A stretch of DNA of 64,000 nucleotides from NCBI RefSeq assembly GCF_900113675.1, contig NZ_FOQE01000002.1, forward strand, positions 1-64,000, in the 5' to 3' direction. The stretch comes from Pisciglobus halotolerans. Its GTDB lineage: Bacteria > Bacillota > Bacilli > Lactobacillales > Carnobacteriaceae. The notes below the pieces were generated by a model. That model ran no database searches. It was not told the DNA's origin and saw only the letters and a list, made by a program, of their open reading frames with translations. The position numbers were made by a program, and so were the translations under genes. Shown here one piece after another: positions 44,058 through 53,182 of the stretch (positions are counted from its first letter, which is position 1; each line of letters opens with the position of its first letter).

Positions 44058-44951
44058 TTATTGATTGGTTGTTTTACGGATAAAGCCATTTGCTGCTTTT
44101 AATTTTTGTTCAGCTTCTTCTTTTGAGCAGTTATTCAATACCATCACGATAGCTAATTTCACTTGATGATCGGCTTGTTCAAAGGCCGAAGTTGCAGTCT
44201 CATAAGAACAACCTGTTGCTTGCTGAATGATGCGTTTTGAACGTTCCACCAATTTTTGGTTAGACGGTTTTACGTCCACCATCAAGTTTTGATAGACCTT
44301 GCCGATTCCAACCATAGAACCAGTCGAGATCATATTCAATACGAGCTTTTGAGCGGTACCAGATTTCAAACGCGTCGAGCCGGTCAACACTTCCGGACCA
44401 ACTTCAACTTCGATCGCTGTTTCTGCATATCGGCTGATTTTCGCCCCTTTATTGCACGACAAAGCAGCTGTTTTGGCTCCTATTTCTTTTGCGTAGGTCA
44501 GTCCCCCGATGACATAAGGTGTGCGTCCGCTAGCCGCGATCCCTAACACCATATCTTTTTCGGTCAATTGAATGGCTTTTAGGTCTTCTGCACCCAATCC
44601 GGTGTCATCTTCTGCTCCTTCTACTGCTACCGTCATTGCTTTCATACCGCCAGCGATCAATCCTTGAACCATACTAGGATCTACACTAAAGGTTGGGACA
44701 CATTCTGCAGCATCGAGAACCCCCAATCGGCCGCTTGTTCCAGCTCCCATGTAGATCAAACGACCACCTTGTTTGAAACTGTCGATCACAGCATCTACGA
44801 CCGTTGCGATCGCCGGCAATTCATTTTGGACTGCCCTAGCTACTTTTTGATCTTCTTCATTCATGACTTGGAGTAATTCTAACGTTGACAACTCATCTAG
44901 ATGCATTGTCTGTTCATTCCTAGTTTCTGTTGTTAATTTATTTAAATCCAT
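44058..44951 (-). CDS. murQ: N-acetylmuramic acid 6-phosphate etherase
   Basis: Cleaves the lactyl ether of MurNAc 6-phosphate to GlcNAc 6-phosphate and D-lactate. SIS domain with signature [20 protein letters not shown]; further blocks [17 protein letters not shown] and [18 protein letters not shown]-type residues. About 297 residues, the family standard. Start ATG 44949-44951 ([10 protein letters not shown]), because AGAGG lies 7 nt upstream and homologues begin here; a longer frame adds 7 codons. 17 bp after mupG, 42 bp before murP. Confidence 0.93.
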   Translation of the reverse strand: MDLNKLTTETRNEQTMHLDELSTLELLQVMNEEDQKVARAVQNELPAIATVVDAVIDSFKQGGRLIYMGAGTSGRLGVLDAAECVPTFSVDPSMVQGLIAGGMKAMTVAVEGAEDDTGLGAEDLKAIQLTEKDMVLGIAASGRTPYVIGGLTYAKEIGAKTAALSCNKGAKISRYAETAIEVEVGPEVLTGSTRLKSGTAQKLVLNMISTGSMVGIGKVYQNLMVDVKPSNQKLVERSKRIIQQATGCSYETATSAFEQADHQVKLAIVMVLNNCSKEEAEQKLKAANGFIRKTTNQ

Positions 44952-44968
44952 ATGCCATCCTCTTTCCG

Positions 44969-46030
44969 TCAAATATCATTTTGAAGTTCAAACAGGTCTC
45001 CCGCTTTGATCAATTGCAGCAAATCTCTGTCCTCTTGAATCACCTGCGCAGCCACATTCACCTTTTCATCTGCCGGCAAGTCGCTGACTACGATCTGAGT
45101 TTCGCCCATGTAGCGACCATAAAGACAGTTGTCTATCGTTACGCTGCCTTTCGTTCTGATAAAAGTATGTTGCGGTTCCACAGTTCCGTGGATATTCAAT
45201 CTAGCTCCGGCACTGCGGATCACATCTCTAGCTGGATCTCTTCGATTTTGATGTTGTCCCAAAATAAAATCAAACCATTGAGAATCTGCAACAGGTCGAA
45301 CCCTTAAAAGATACGTCTTATTTTTATGATAAGATTGAAATTGACGAATTGTAAATGCTTTGATCATTGGGTCTCCGATATAGACATCATCTGTTAAACA
45401 ATCCTTTTGCAGTTCTATTGCACTTGCCAATGGGTGCCGCTCTCTATGATCTTCTAAAGTAGGCAAATGTTGGTACAGCGGACCTCGAAAGGTTTTATCA
45501 CCAGGTACGAACGCAGCAACCCTAAATCCTATACTCTTCAACCAATGATTTTTTTGAATCAATACCTTTTTATCTAAACCCGTTTCAGGACGTGGATAAT
45601 AGTTATGAAAAGCCGTTAATTGTTTAAAATCTGCTCCATCATCAATCAACTCTTGAACATCGTCTTCATCGATCGTACTAGCATTCAACGCCACTTTCAG
45701 ATGATGACTCAAATCAGCGATTTCTCGATTACTGAAACCATCATCCACCCGCAAAGACGTGATGCCTGTTTGTTTAATACTCACCGGGTCCGATATCGTC
45801 AAACCTATTTTTTCTAATGCCTTTCCAGAAATATCAGCTGTTAGATCCATCTGCAATGCTTGCGTCCAATAGCCAAGTGTTTCTAAGCGCTCTCTATAAA
45901 GCGTTGCATCATCTTCTGGTATATGCAAAGATGTAAATACACTTGAAAAACCAGCCTGTTGTAAAGTCTCTAAATAATTTTTTGTCTCCGCTTTCAAACC
46001 TTCTCCTAAAAATACAGATAATCCAAGCAA
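44969..46030 (-). CDS. mupG: 6-phospho-N-acetylmuramidase (DUF871 family)
   Basis: Hydrolyses MurNAc-6-phosphate-GlcNAc after PTS uptake. DUF871 proteins have a TIM barrel (here to about residue 235) and a C-terminal small beta domain ([20 protein letters not shown] and following). The N-terminal strand [10 protein letters not shown], the [11 protein letters not shown] block and the [20 protein letters not shown] segment are characteristic. Start: TTG 46028-46030 directly before LGLSVF, with a GAGGGGGGTGA site; an in-frame ATG 11 codons earlier (46063) has no good site, and homologues begin at this strand. First gene of the recycling operon. Confidence 0.82.
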   Translation of the reverse strand: MLGLSVFLGEGLKAETKNYLETLQQAGFSSVFTSLHIPEDDATLYRERLETLGYWTQALQMDLTADISGKALEKIGLTISDPVSIKQTGITSLRVDDGFSNREIADLSHHLKVALNASTIDEDDVQELIDDGADFKQLTAFHNYYPRPETGLDKKVLIQKNHWLKSIGFRVAAFVPGDKTFRGPLYQHLPTLEDHRERHPLASAIELQKDCLTDDVYIGDPMIKAFTIRQFQSYHKNKTYLLRVRPVADSQWFDFILGQHQNRRDPARDVIRSAGARLNIHGTVEPQHTFIRTKGSVTIDNCLYGRYMGETQIVVSDLPADEKVNVAAQVIQEDRDLLQLIKAGDLFELQNDI

Positions 46031-46309
46031 ATATTCACCCCCCTCTATTAAAATCGCTTTCATTACATATTTATCCTAACACATTAAAATAATATTTCAA
46101 CTATAAATTGTTATTTTTATAAAAAATGGACCAATTTTTTAAAATCCGTACAAACACCTTACTTTTACTATTTTTTCCTCTTTATACCTTTGAAAAATAA
46201 ATAAGTTGAATAAATGCACTTCTCCATTTTTCAAATTGGTTTAGTGACCTATCTTCTCTTGCGATAATATGATACGATGAAATTAAATTTCAAAGAAAGG
46301 TTGAGCTGC

Positions 46310-46933
46310 ATGCAACGCTTATTTTTTGTCCGACATGGAAAAACGACTTTAAATTTAGCCCATCACGTTCAAGGGGGTGCGATCGATTCGCCTTTGCTCG
46401 ATGAAAGCCGCGAAGAAGCGGTCAAAACGGGTGAAGCTCTTGCTCCTTTTAACATCAGCCAAGTGATTGCGAGTCCACAACACCGAGCGGTTGAAACAGC
46501 AGAATTGATCACTAAACAATTCCCACATCCCTTTGACATTCATTTTTCAAATGATTTTAAGGAAATGGATTATGGCACTTGGGAAGGTCTGCCAATTGCT
46601 GAATTAAGCAAACGAGACGCTGAATTGTTTGAGCATCTGATCCGTCGTCCTGAAAAGTATGATCCGACTCCGATTCAAGGGGAAACTTACCAACAGCTTG
46701 TCACTCGCGGAAAAAGAACAGTTGAACAGGCTATAGCTGCTTTTCCTGATACAGATATTTTATTTGTTGGTCACGCCATTTTGACTATGTGTACCTTATT
46801 GTCTCTTTTAGGAAAAGATGTGAAAGATTTTCGCTCATTCGAACCTTTGGATAATACAAGCGTAACCATATTAAATTATCAACATCGACAATTTTCTTTA
46901 AATGTATGGAATCAAACGGACCATTTGCGATAA
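46310..46933 (+). CDS. Histidine phosphatase family protein (phosphoglycerate mutase-like)
   Basis: 208 residues. Catalytic phospho-His in LFFVRHGKTTLN; second His in DILFVGHAILT; Arg in ASPQHRAVETAEL and Glu in KEMDYGTWEG complete the pocket. Start ATG 46310-46312 (MQRLFFVRHG), with AAAGG 9 nt upstream; an ATG 11 codons earlier has none. Divergent from mupG, alone, with a strong terminator. The substrate is unknown; these are broad-acting phosphatases rather than glycolytic mutases when this small. Confidence 0.85.
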   Translation: MQRLFFVRHGKTTLNLAHHVQGGAIDSPLLDESREEAVKTGEALAPFNISQVIASPQHRAVETAELITKQFPHPFDIHFSNDFKEMDYGTWEGLPIAELSKRDAELFEHLIRRPEKYDPTPIQGETYQQLVTRGKRTVEQAIAAFPDTDILFVGHAILTMCTLLSLLGKDVKDFRSFEPLDNTSVTILNYQHRQFSLNVWNQTDHLR

Positions 46934-46957
46934 AAATTTCATGATCAGCACCTAAAA

Positions 46958-46987
46958 AAAGCATCCTAAAAAAATTTAGGATGCTTT
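46958..46987. terminator. Bidirectional terminator
   Basis: AAAGCATCCTAAA (46958-46970) and TTTAGGATGCTTT (46975-46987), a perfect 13-bp stem with A/T flanks, between convergent genes. Confidence 0.88.
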
Positions 46988-47041
46988 AGCTTTTTTCTAA
47001 AAAGAATCATCTGCTTCTGCTATTTTTTACTGAACGACTCT

Positions 47042-47953
47042 CTATTGTTTTTTCTTTTCTCTCTTCTTCGAGTTTTTACTCTCGTCTTCCTTTCCTTCAT
47101 TTTCTAGTTTTTGAATCGCTTCTTCTAATTTTTGTTTGTCTTCATCCGTCATGACTGGAAACTGAGGGTCTATCTCTTCCAATACTTGCACCATCGCTTC
47201 AGAAGCTAAGTAACGCGCAAACCAATCATTGTCAGCTGGAAGAACATACCAAGGAGCGATAGTGGTTGACGTCAAGTCCAACATCTCTTCATAAGCTTTT
47301 TGATAGGTGTCCCATTTTTCTCGGTCTTTTATATCACTAAAAGAAAATTCCCAATTTTTCTCAGGCGTCTTCATCCGCTCTAACAACCGTTTGCGTTGTT
47401 CTTCTTTTGAAATGGATAAAAAAAACTTCACTACTGGAAACCCATTTTCGACCATATATTTTTCAAATGCATTCACGTGCTGACAACGCATTTCCCAAGC
47501 CTCTTCACTGTCAAAGCTCTTCTGGATGGGCACATCTTCTATGCCTTGATAAACTTTTGGTGCTAAAAGATCTTCATAGTAAGACCGATTGAGGATCCCA
47601 ACCTGTCCGCGTTCTGGTTTTCCAGCATGTATCCGCCATAAAAAATCATGTTTCAATTCTTCTTCTGTTGGTTTTTTCGTTGGGGTTACTTTTAGCCCTT
47701 GCGGCATTAAATGCGAAAAGATAAAGGTGATGATCTCGTCTTTCCCCGCAGTATCAATAGCCTGAAGAATAACGAAGATACCCTTTTCTTCCTCGGCATG
47801 CAAGCGTAACTGTAAATCTCGCAGCTTTTCTACGTTTTCAGGAATCATTTTTTCTGTCAGCTCTTCTCTCGTGTAACCAGCATCTTCCCACTGAGGGTAA
47901 TCAGAGAGCCGCATTTTTTGTTCGGGGTCGACACGATACTTTGACATATCCAT
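47042..47953 (-). CDS. ppk2: Polyphosphate kinase 2 family protein
   Basis: Transfers phosphate between polyphosphate and nucleotides. About 303 residues, single PPK2 domain. Walker A region VILQAIDTAGKDEIITFIF, Walker B region QVGILNRSYYEDLLAPKVY and a lid with EEQRKRLLERMKTPEKNWEF. The Lys/Glu-rich C terminus (about 275-303) is probably disordered. Of five possible ATG starts I take 47951-47953 (MDMSKYRVDP), since GGAAGG is 9 nt upstream. Whether it favours AMP, ADP or GDP cannot be decided here. Confidence 0.85.
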   Translation of the reverse strand: MDMSKYRVDPEQKMRLSDYPQWEDAGYTREELTEKMIPENVEKLRDLQLRLHAEEEKGIFVILQAIDTAGKDEIITFIFSHLMPQGLKVTPTKKPTEEELKHDFLWRIHAGKPERGQVGILNRSYYEDLLAPKVYQGIEDVPIQKSFDSEEAWEMRCQHVNAFEKYMVENGFPVVKFFLSISKEEQRKRLLERMKTPEKNWEFSFSDIKDREKWDTYQKAYEEMLDLTSTTIAPWYVLPADNDWFARYLASEAMVQVLEEIDPQFPVMTDEDKQKLEEAIQKLENEGKEDESKNSKKREKKKQ

Positions 47954-48125
47954 TCGATTCATCCTTCCCATTTTTAATACGTTCATTTTACAATTTATTG
48001 TCGCCCGACAAAAGTAAACGCTCTTTTTTTTAAAAAATTTAGGTTGAGATTGCAGTCGATAGGTGGATTTAGATGCTCTTCATAAGATAAAGATACAAAT
48101 AGCGTTGTGCAACATAAAGCCATAA

Positions 48126-48186
48126 AAAAAAGCGAACATTGATCACAGCAAAAGTTTCTTTGCATCAAATCAATAGCGTTCGCTTA
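48126..48186 (-). terminator. Terminator of the polysaccharide operon
   Basis: AAGCGAACATTGATCACAGC and the facing arm ending AATAGCGTTCGCTT form a long interrupted stem; T8 follows on the minus strand. About 15 bp behind the dehydratase stop codon. Confidence 0.8.
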
Positions 48187-48200
48187 TTGTGTCTTTCTAT

Positions 48201-50159
48201 TCAAGCCATTTGCTCCTTTCCCATAGCAACAGCTCGTTCAGGAGGTTGGATCTGAAGACGTTGTTCTTCAGGTTCTTGTTGTTGGTGAAGACGGGCGTAA
48301 GTGATCAGCTGGTTTCGAATCTTTTTTTCGTCCTCACCTGTCAACGTACCTAGAAAGGACATGATCTCTTCAAGTGGTTTTTGAACAGCTTTTCCAACAA
48401 AAATTTTATCAAAGACTTTTTCGCCGGTATTTTCGCTGGCAATTAATAGCTCTTCATAAAGCTTTTCACCAGGACGAATGCCCGTTTCGATCACTTTGAT
48501 TTCCGATTCTGAGTAACCACTGATTTGTACCATTTTTCGAGCCAAATCAACAATCTTAACAGGTTGTCCCATGTCTAGTACGAAGATTTCTCCTTTTCTG
48601 GCTAGCACACCTGCTTGGATCACCAATCGACTAGCTTCAGGGATCGTCATAAAATAGCGCGTCATTCTAAAATCTGTCACTGTAACAGGTCCGCCCGCTT
48701 GGATCTGTTCTTTAAATAAAGGTACGACGCTGCCTCGACTCCCTAAAACATTGCCAAATCGAACAGCTGCAAAGTTTGTACTGCCTGGCTCATTTAAACT
48801 CGTTACGATCATCTCAGCCAGTCGTTTTGTCGCCCCCATCACATTAGGCGGGTTGACTGCTTTATCTGTTGAGACCATGATAAAAGAACCAACTTCAGCT
48901 TCTTTAGCCGCTTCTGCGATATTTTTTGTGCCATAAACATTATTTTTGATCGCTTCAGCTGTATTCATTTCCATCATCGGTACATGTTTGTGAGCTGCAG
49001 CATGATAAACGATAGAAGGTTGATAAAGAGACATGATTTCGAACATGCGGTCTCGATCTTTGATATCGGCAATCACTGGGATCAACTCGATTTGTCCGTT
49101 ATATCGTTTGTTTAGTTCACGATGGATCTGATAGATTGAATTTTCCCCATGTCCTAACAGGATCAACTGACGTGGTGAGAAGGAAGACAAAATCCGACAA
49201 ATTTCTGAACCGATCGAACCACCTGCTCCACTGACGAGTAATGTTTTACCGCTCAATTCTTTCGCCAGCTGTTCGGTGTCTAAGGTGACCTCGTCTCTTC
49301 CCAATAAATCGACTACATCAATATCACGAAAGCGTTGGACAGAAAGCTTTCCACTCATGACCTCTTCAATAGAAGGCATCAAGTTGACTTTTGCTTGGCT
49401 TTTATTGCATAGATCCAAAATTCTTTCTAAGTTTTCAGGGGCTAATGAAGGGATAGCAATCGTGATCTGCTCAATGCCCTGTGCTGCTACCAAAGCTGGA
49501 ATGTCTTTTGTTCCTCCTAGGATCGGTACACCAAAAACACGCATGTGATGTTTTCGACTGTCATCATCAACGATTCCCATCAGCTGGAGTTCAGGCAAAT
49601 GTTGTTGACTGTTTTTGATAAATAAGCTGCCTCCATCGCCTGCTCCCACGACGAGTGTCCGAATTTTTTTGGCAGTGAACGGTTGTTTTTTTGCCAAGAA
49701 GTCCATTTCGCTCAAAGCTTTGAAAAAGGCAAATTTTCCGCCTGTTGCTAAAAGTGATAGGAGATACACGAGCAGGATAAACTGAAAGCTTGCCCCTGTA
49801 GCAAACACAGCCGATAAAACTGCTGCTACACCAATCGAGAGGGTAAATCCGCCCATCACTTTGATCATCTCTTTAATGCCTGTATATCGATAAATCGTTG
49901 CACAAGTATCCGTCAACAGCGAAACAAAGCTATGGCTGATCCAGATGGACATCAAAAAGAGAATAGCATATGGAAGCGGGATAAAAAGCAAATTTCGTAA
50001 AAAGATATAAGCAACGGTCCAAGAAAACAGAAGCAATAGATGATCTAATATTAATCCCAACCATTTTCTTGCGAGAGGATAGCGCAAAAAAGCTGCTTTA
50101 TGCCCTATCATCTTGAAATGCTTTTGTGGGATTTCTTTTGTCGGCCACTCTCGTTTCAT
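48201..50159 (-). CDS. Membrane-bound nucleotide-sugar 4,6-dehydratase (EpsC/CapD/PglF type)
   Basis: 652 residues: four N-terminal helices (about 35-145), a first Rossmann-like domain (VVGAGDGGSLFIKN), then the SDR catalytic domain with VSGAGGSIGSEI and STDKAVNPPNVMGATKR (the MxxxK form of the active site in this family). Predicted to convert UDP-GlcNAc to the 4-keto-6-deoxy sugar, the substrate for the DegT aminotransferase at 58320. Start ATG 50157-50159 with GGAGGAG upstream, 7 codons inside the longest frame. Last gene of the operon, followed by the terminator. Confidence 0.88.
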   Translation of the reverse strand: MKREWPTKEIPQKHFKMIGHKAAFLRYPLARKWLGLILDHLLLLFSWTVAYIFLRNLLFIPLPYAILFLMSIWISHSFVSLLTDTCATIYRYTGIKEMIKVMGGFTLSIGVAAVLSAVFATGASFQFILLVYLLSLLATGGKFAFFKALSEMDFLAKKQPFTAKKIRTLVVGAGDGGSLFIKNSQQHLPELQLMGIVDDDSRKHHMRVFGVPILGGTKDIPALVAAQGIEQITIAIPSLAPENLERILDLCNKSQAKVNLMPSIEEVMSGKLSVQRFRDIDVVDLLGRDEVTLDTEQLAKELSGKTLLVSGAGGSIGSEICRILSSFSPRQLILLGHGENSIYQIHRELNKRYNGQIELIPVIADIKDRDRMFEIMSLYQPSIVYHAAAHKHVPMMEMNTAEAIKNNVYGTKNIAEAAKEAEVGSFIMVSTDKAVNPPNVMGATKRLAEMIVTSLNEPGSTNFAAVRFGNVLGSRGSVVPLFKEQIQAGGPVTVTDFRMTRYFMTIPEASRLVIQAGVLARKGEIFVLDMGQPVKIVDLARKMVQISGYSESEIKVIETGIRPGEKLYEELLIASENTGEKVFDKIFVGKAVQKPLEEIMSFLGTLTGEDEKKIRNQLITYARLHQQQEPEEQRLQIQPPERAVAMGKEQMA

Positions 50160-50206
50160 ATTCGAAACTCCTCCATTCATCTTCTTGATCGATCAACAAG
50201 TAACGC

Positions 50207-50914
50207 TTATTGATCATCTTGCTTATAGTAAGTACCGGATATTTTTTTATCATTCGGCTTACCATTGAACACCGCTCCGATCACATTCGCTTGCACTCGT
50301 TCTAACATCTCTTTCGCTTGCAAGACTTCATGCAGATGAGCGGTATGATGACGAATCACAAAAACAGTGCCATCTACTTTATCTGACATGATCAGTGCAT
50401 CTGTGACGGGCAAAACAGGCGGCAAGTCAAAAATGATCAAGTCATATTGTTCTTTAAAATACTGTATCAGCCGATTCATCTGTTCAGAGGCTAATAATTC
50501 GGAAGGATTCGGCGGTTGAATGCCGCTTGGTAGCAGAAAAAGATGTTCATGAGGCAAAGGATAGATCGTAGCTTCCGGATCAGGATATTCTTCCGTCAAA
50601 ATCGTTGACAACCCCTTTTGATTCGGCACTTGGAAAAGATCATGCAACGATGGTTTGCGCATGTCTGCATCGACCAGCAATACCTTTTTTCCTTGAGAAG
50701 CAAACACAACAGCCGTATTGACAGCGATCGTTGTCTTTCCTTCATTTGGACTACTTGACGTAAGCTGGAGCGATTGCAGCTTTTTGCCGGCCATAGAGAA
50801 TTGGATATTGGTTCTCAAAGTCCGATACTCCTCAGCAATAAAAGATTGCGGCCGCGTGATCGTTACGATCTCATGTTTCGGACGATAGTGGGTTTTCTTT
50901 TTTTTATTGAACAT
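50207..50914 (-). CDS. Polysaccharide biosynthesis tyrosine kinase (BY-kinase, CpsD/Wze/CapB type)
   Basis: 235 residues, cytoplasmic. Walker A SSPNEGKTTIAVN, Walker A' VLLVDADMRKPSLHD, Walker B LIIFDLPPV. The C terminus has a short tyrosine cluster (ISGTYYKQDDQ), the autophosphorylation tail, with only two Tyr. It works with the membrane adaptor encoded upstream, with which it overlaps by 11 bp; AAGGAG precedes its ATG. No cognate CpsB/Wzb-type phosphatase gene lies in the window. Confidence 0.9.
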   Translation of the reverse strand: MFNKKKKTHYRPKHEIVTITRPQSFIAEEYRTLRTNIQFSMAGKKLQSLQLTSSSPNEGKTTIAVNTAVVFASQGKKVLLVDADMRKPSLHDLFQVPNQKGLSTILTEEYPDPEATIYPLPHEHLFLLPSGIQPPNPSELLASEQMNRLIQYFKEQYDLIIFDLPPVLPVTDALIMSDKVDGTVFVIRHHTAHLHEVLQAKEMLERVQANVIGAVFNGKPNDKKISGTYYKQDDQ

Positions 50915-51671
50915 GGCCAGGCTCCTTTTCTTTTAATTCTTGTTCAGTTCTTTTTTTCTTTTCAATCGCCGCTTTCTCTTTTTCTGATTCCAACATAAAA
51001 ACTTTGGGCATTTCGGAGATCGTTCCTAGAGGAATCCAACCTAATTTTTCTGTGATCACTTGTTCATCATGGATTTTTGTATCCATCATTCCTTTTATCA
51101 AGCTGATGCCGATGCCAATGATCAATCCAATTGCTGTACCGATCAGGAGATTGAAATTGACACGAGGAGATATAGGTGTCGTATTGACCTTGGCTGCTGA
51201 TAAAATGGCCACATTTTCAACGTGTAGGATACTTCCAACGTTTTCTTGAAATGTTGAAGCAATCAAGTTTGCAATTTTGGCTGCTCGTTCTGGACTTTCA
51301 TCGATAACCTCGATTTTGAAAATTTGGGAATCTTCTTGAATCACGATATTGATTTTTTCATCTAGTTCCGCTTCCGTCAGCGGTTCGTCCAGCTGAGCCA
51401 ATACTTGATCCATCACGATCGGATCCGTCAAAATATCACGATAGGTGTTGATGATCTGAATGTTTGATTGGATATCATTGAGATCCATATTTGCATCTTC
51501 TGCGTTAGGTCGATTGACCAAAAGCTGTGTCTTTGCTTGATATTCCGGGGCGATCAGATAAGTGGTGACATAATAAGAAAGTGCAAATCCTAGTATCCCC
51601 ATCAGTAAAATCAGCAGCCAATTTTTTCGAACTAGACTAATCAATTCAATAAAGCCGATTTTTTCATTCAT
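50904..51671 (-). CDS. Chain-length regulator / kinase adaptor (Wzz, CpsC type)
   Basis: 255 residues: two transmembrane helices (about 18-38 and 172-192) flanking an extracellular domain, Wzz signature IGFIELISLVRKNWLLILLM at the N terminus and a proline-containing PISPRVNFN segment before the second helix, then a charged cytoplasmic tail. The family controls polymer length and activates the BY-kinase encoded next. Two tandem ATG codons; the second (51669-51671) is better spaced from AGGAGG. Its start overlaps the stop of the flippase gene. Confidence 0.88.
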   Translation of the reverse strand: MNEKIGFIELISLVRKNWLLILLMGILGFALSYYVTTYLIAPEYQAKTQLLVNRPNAEDANMDLNDIQSNIQIINTYRDILTDPIVMDQVLAQLDEPLTEAELDEKINIVIQEDSQIFKIEVIDESPERAAKIANLIASTFQENVGSILHVENVAILSAAKVNTTPISPRVNFNLLIGTAIGLIIGIGISLIKGMMDTKIHDEQVITEKLGWIPLGTISEMPKVFMLESEKEKAAIEKKKRTEQELKEKEPGHVQ

Positions 51672-53166
51672 CATATTCCCTCCTGTTGGTCGTGATCTGT
51701 TCAGGTCTTTTTTTCATTGACTTTCTCCAAAGCAGTTCTTTTGCTGTAGCCAACAAATAATGGATACTATTGTTTTTGTTCATCAAAGAGGCAACAATAT
51801 AAAAAGTTGCTCCCGTTGCTGCTTGCAAGGTCAATGTTGCAAGACTTCCTATCGGCAAGTACGCTAGCGGATAAACGATGATCCCCATCATGATCGAAAG
51901 GACCAAATAGGGTGAAATGGTGCTCAGCTGCTCTTTTACGCCGTAACCCAACAGTCTTTTATTTTGCCTTGCATTTAAAATGAAAGTTCCGATCGAGATC
52001 AGCGGCTCAAAAGCTACGATCACAAAAATGCCAAATGGAATACTGATAAAGAGGCAAAAGAGACTGAATACGCGTTTGACGATTTCTAACTTCAAAATCA
52101 ACTCGCTTTTCCCTAGTGATGAGATAGCCACGATATTCGTAATATGCAGCGGATAAAAAGCATAGGCCAAACTGATCAGCTGAATCAAGGAAACGGATGC
52201 TAACCACTTTTCAGTCAGCATGACCAATACGAGCGGTTTGGCACAAATGATCAGTCCTGTCATCAATGGGAAAATGATCAAGGAACTGACTTCTAGGGAA
52301 CGTTGCATCATCGAGCGGATACGCGGCTTATCTTCTTGACTAGCGGACATGACGGGAAATAAAACAGTCGATAACGAATTATTGACGTTATTCACGATAA
52401 TACTTGGAAACTGATTGGCCCGATTGTAATAACCCAACATCGCAGGACTGATCACTTTTCCAATCACCAACCCATACGAGTTCGTGTAAAGTGTATCCAG
52501 CATCGTGGAGAAAAGCATTTTCCATCCAAAGGAAAGCAGCTTGTTGATTCGCTCAAAGGAAAATGCCCAGATAGGACGCCAACTGACAGTAAACCAAAGG
52601 ACGATCGTGTCGATAAAAATATTGGACAGCTGTTGGGCTACCAAGGCCCACACGCCGAACCCCTTGTACGCTAAATAAACTCCTAAGACCCCTGAAAAAA
52701 GCGTTCCGCCTAAACTGCTGAAGAAAAATTTCTTGAACTCAAGATTACGAGAAACTACTGCATATTGAATAGAGTTCAATGGTCCGCAAAATAAGGAAAG
52801 GGCCAACACACGTACGACCGGAATCAGTTGTGCTTTTTCATAAAAATCAGCAATCGCAGGAGCTGCTAGAAATAAGAGAAGATAAAGCAAGACAGTCAGG
52901 AATGAACTAAAATAAAAAGCGGAAGCATAATCTATTTCATCCACTTCTTTTGCCTGAATCAAGGCAGTCGTAAATCCAGTCTGGATAAAGACATTGGCCA
53001 AAGCGATAAAAATGGTGATCAATGCGATCAGTCCATAATCTTCTGGCAACAACAACCGGGCCAGCAATAGCTGGATCACAAACTGAATGACTTGATCTCC
53101 TCCTCGTTCTAACAGCTTCCAAACCAGTCCGGACAATACATTTTTTCGTGTCGTGTTTTCATTCAT
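51664..53166 (-). CDS. Polysaccharide flippase (Wzx, PST/MOP family)
   Basis: About 500 residues with some 12-14 predicted helices; N-terminal block GLVWKLLERGGDQVIQFVIQ and LLLARLLLPEDYGLIALITI are typical of PST-type exporters. Moves undecaprenyl-linked repeat units across the membrane. Start ATG 53164-53166 (MNENTTRKN), with AAGGAAG 9-10 nt upstream; an ATG 8 codons earlier overlaps the polymerase gene without a site. Confidence 0.88.
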   Translation of the reverse strand: MNENTTRKNVLSGLVWKLLERGGDQVIQFVIQLLLARLLLPEDYGLIALITIFIALANVFIQTGFTTALIQAKEVDEIDYASAFYFSSFLTVLLYLLLFLAAPAIADFYEKAQLIPVVRVLALSLFCGPLNSIQYAVVSRNLEFKKFFFSSLGGTLFSGVLGVYLAYKGFGVWALVAQQLSNIFIDTIVLWFTVSWRPIWAFSFERINKLLSFGWKMLFSTMLDTLYTNSYGLVIGKVISPAMLGYYNRANQFPSIIVNNVNNSLSTVLFPVMSASQEDKPRIRSMMQRSLEVSSLIIFPLMTGLIICAKPLVLVMLTEKWLASVSLIQLISLAYAFYPLHITNIVAISSLGKSELILKLEIVKRVFSLFCLFISIPFGIFVIVAFEPLISIGTFILNARQNKRLLGYGVKEQLSTISPYLVLSIMMGIIVYPLAYLPIGSLATLTLQAATGATFYIVASLMNKNNSIHYLLATAKELLWRKSMKKRPEQITTNRREYDE

Positions 53167-53182
53167 TGGCTTGTTCACTTCC

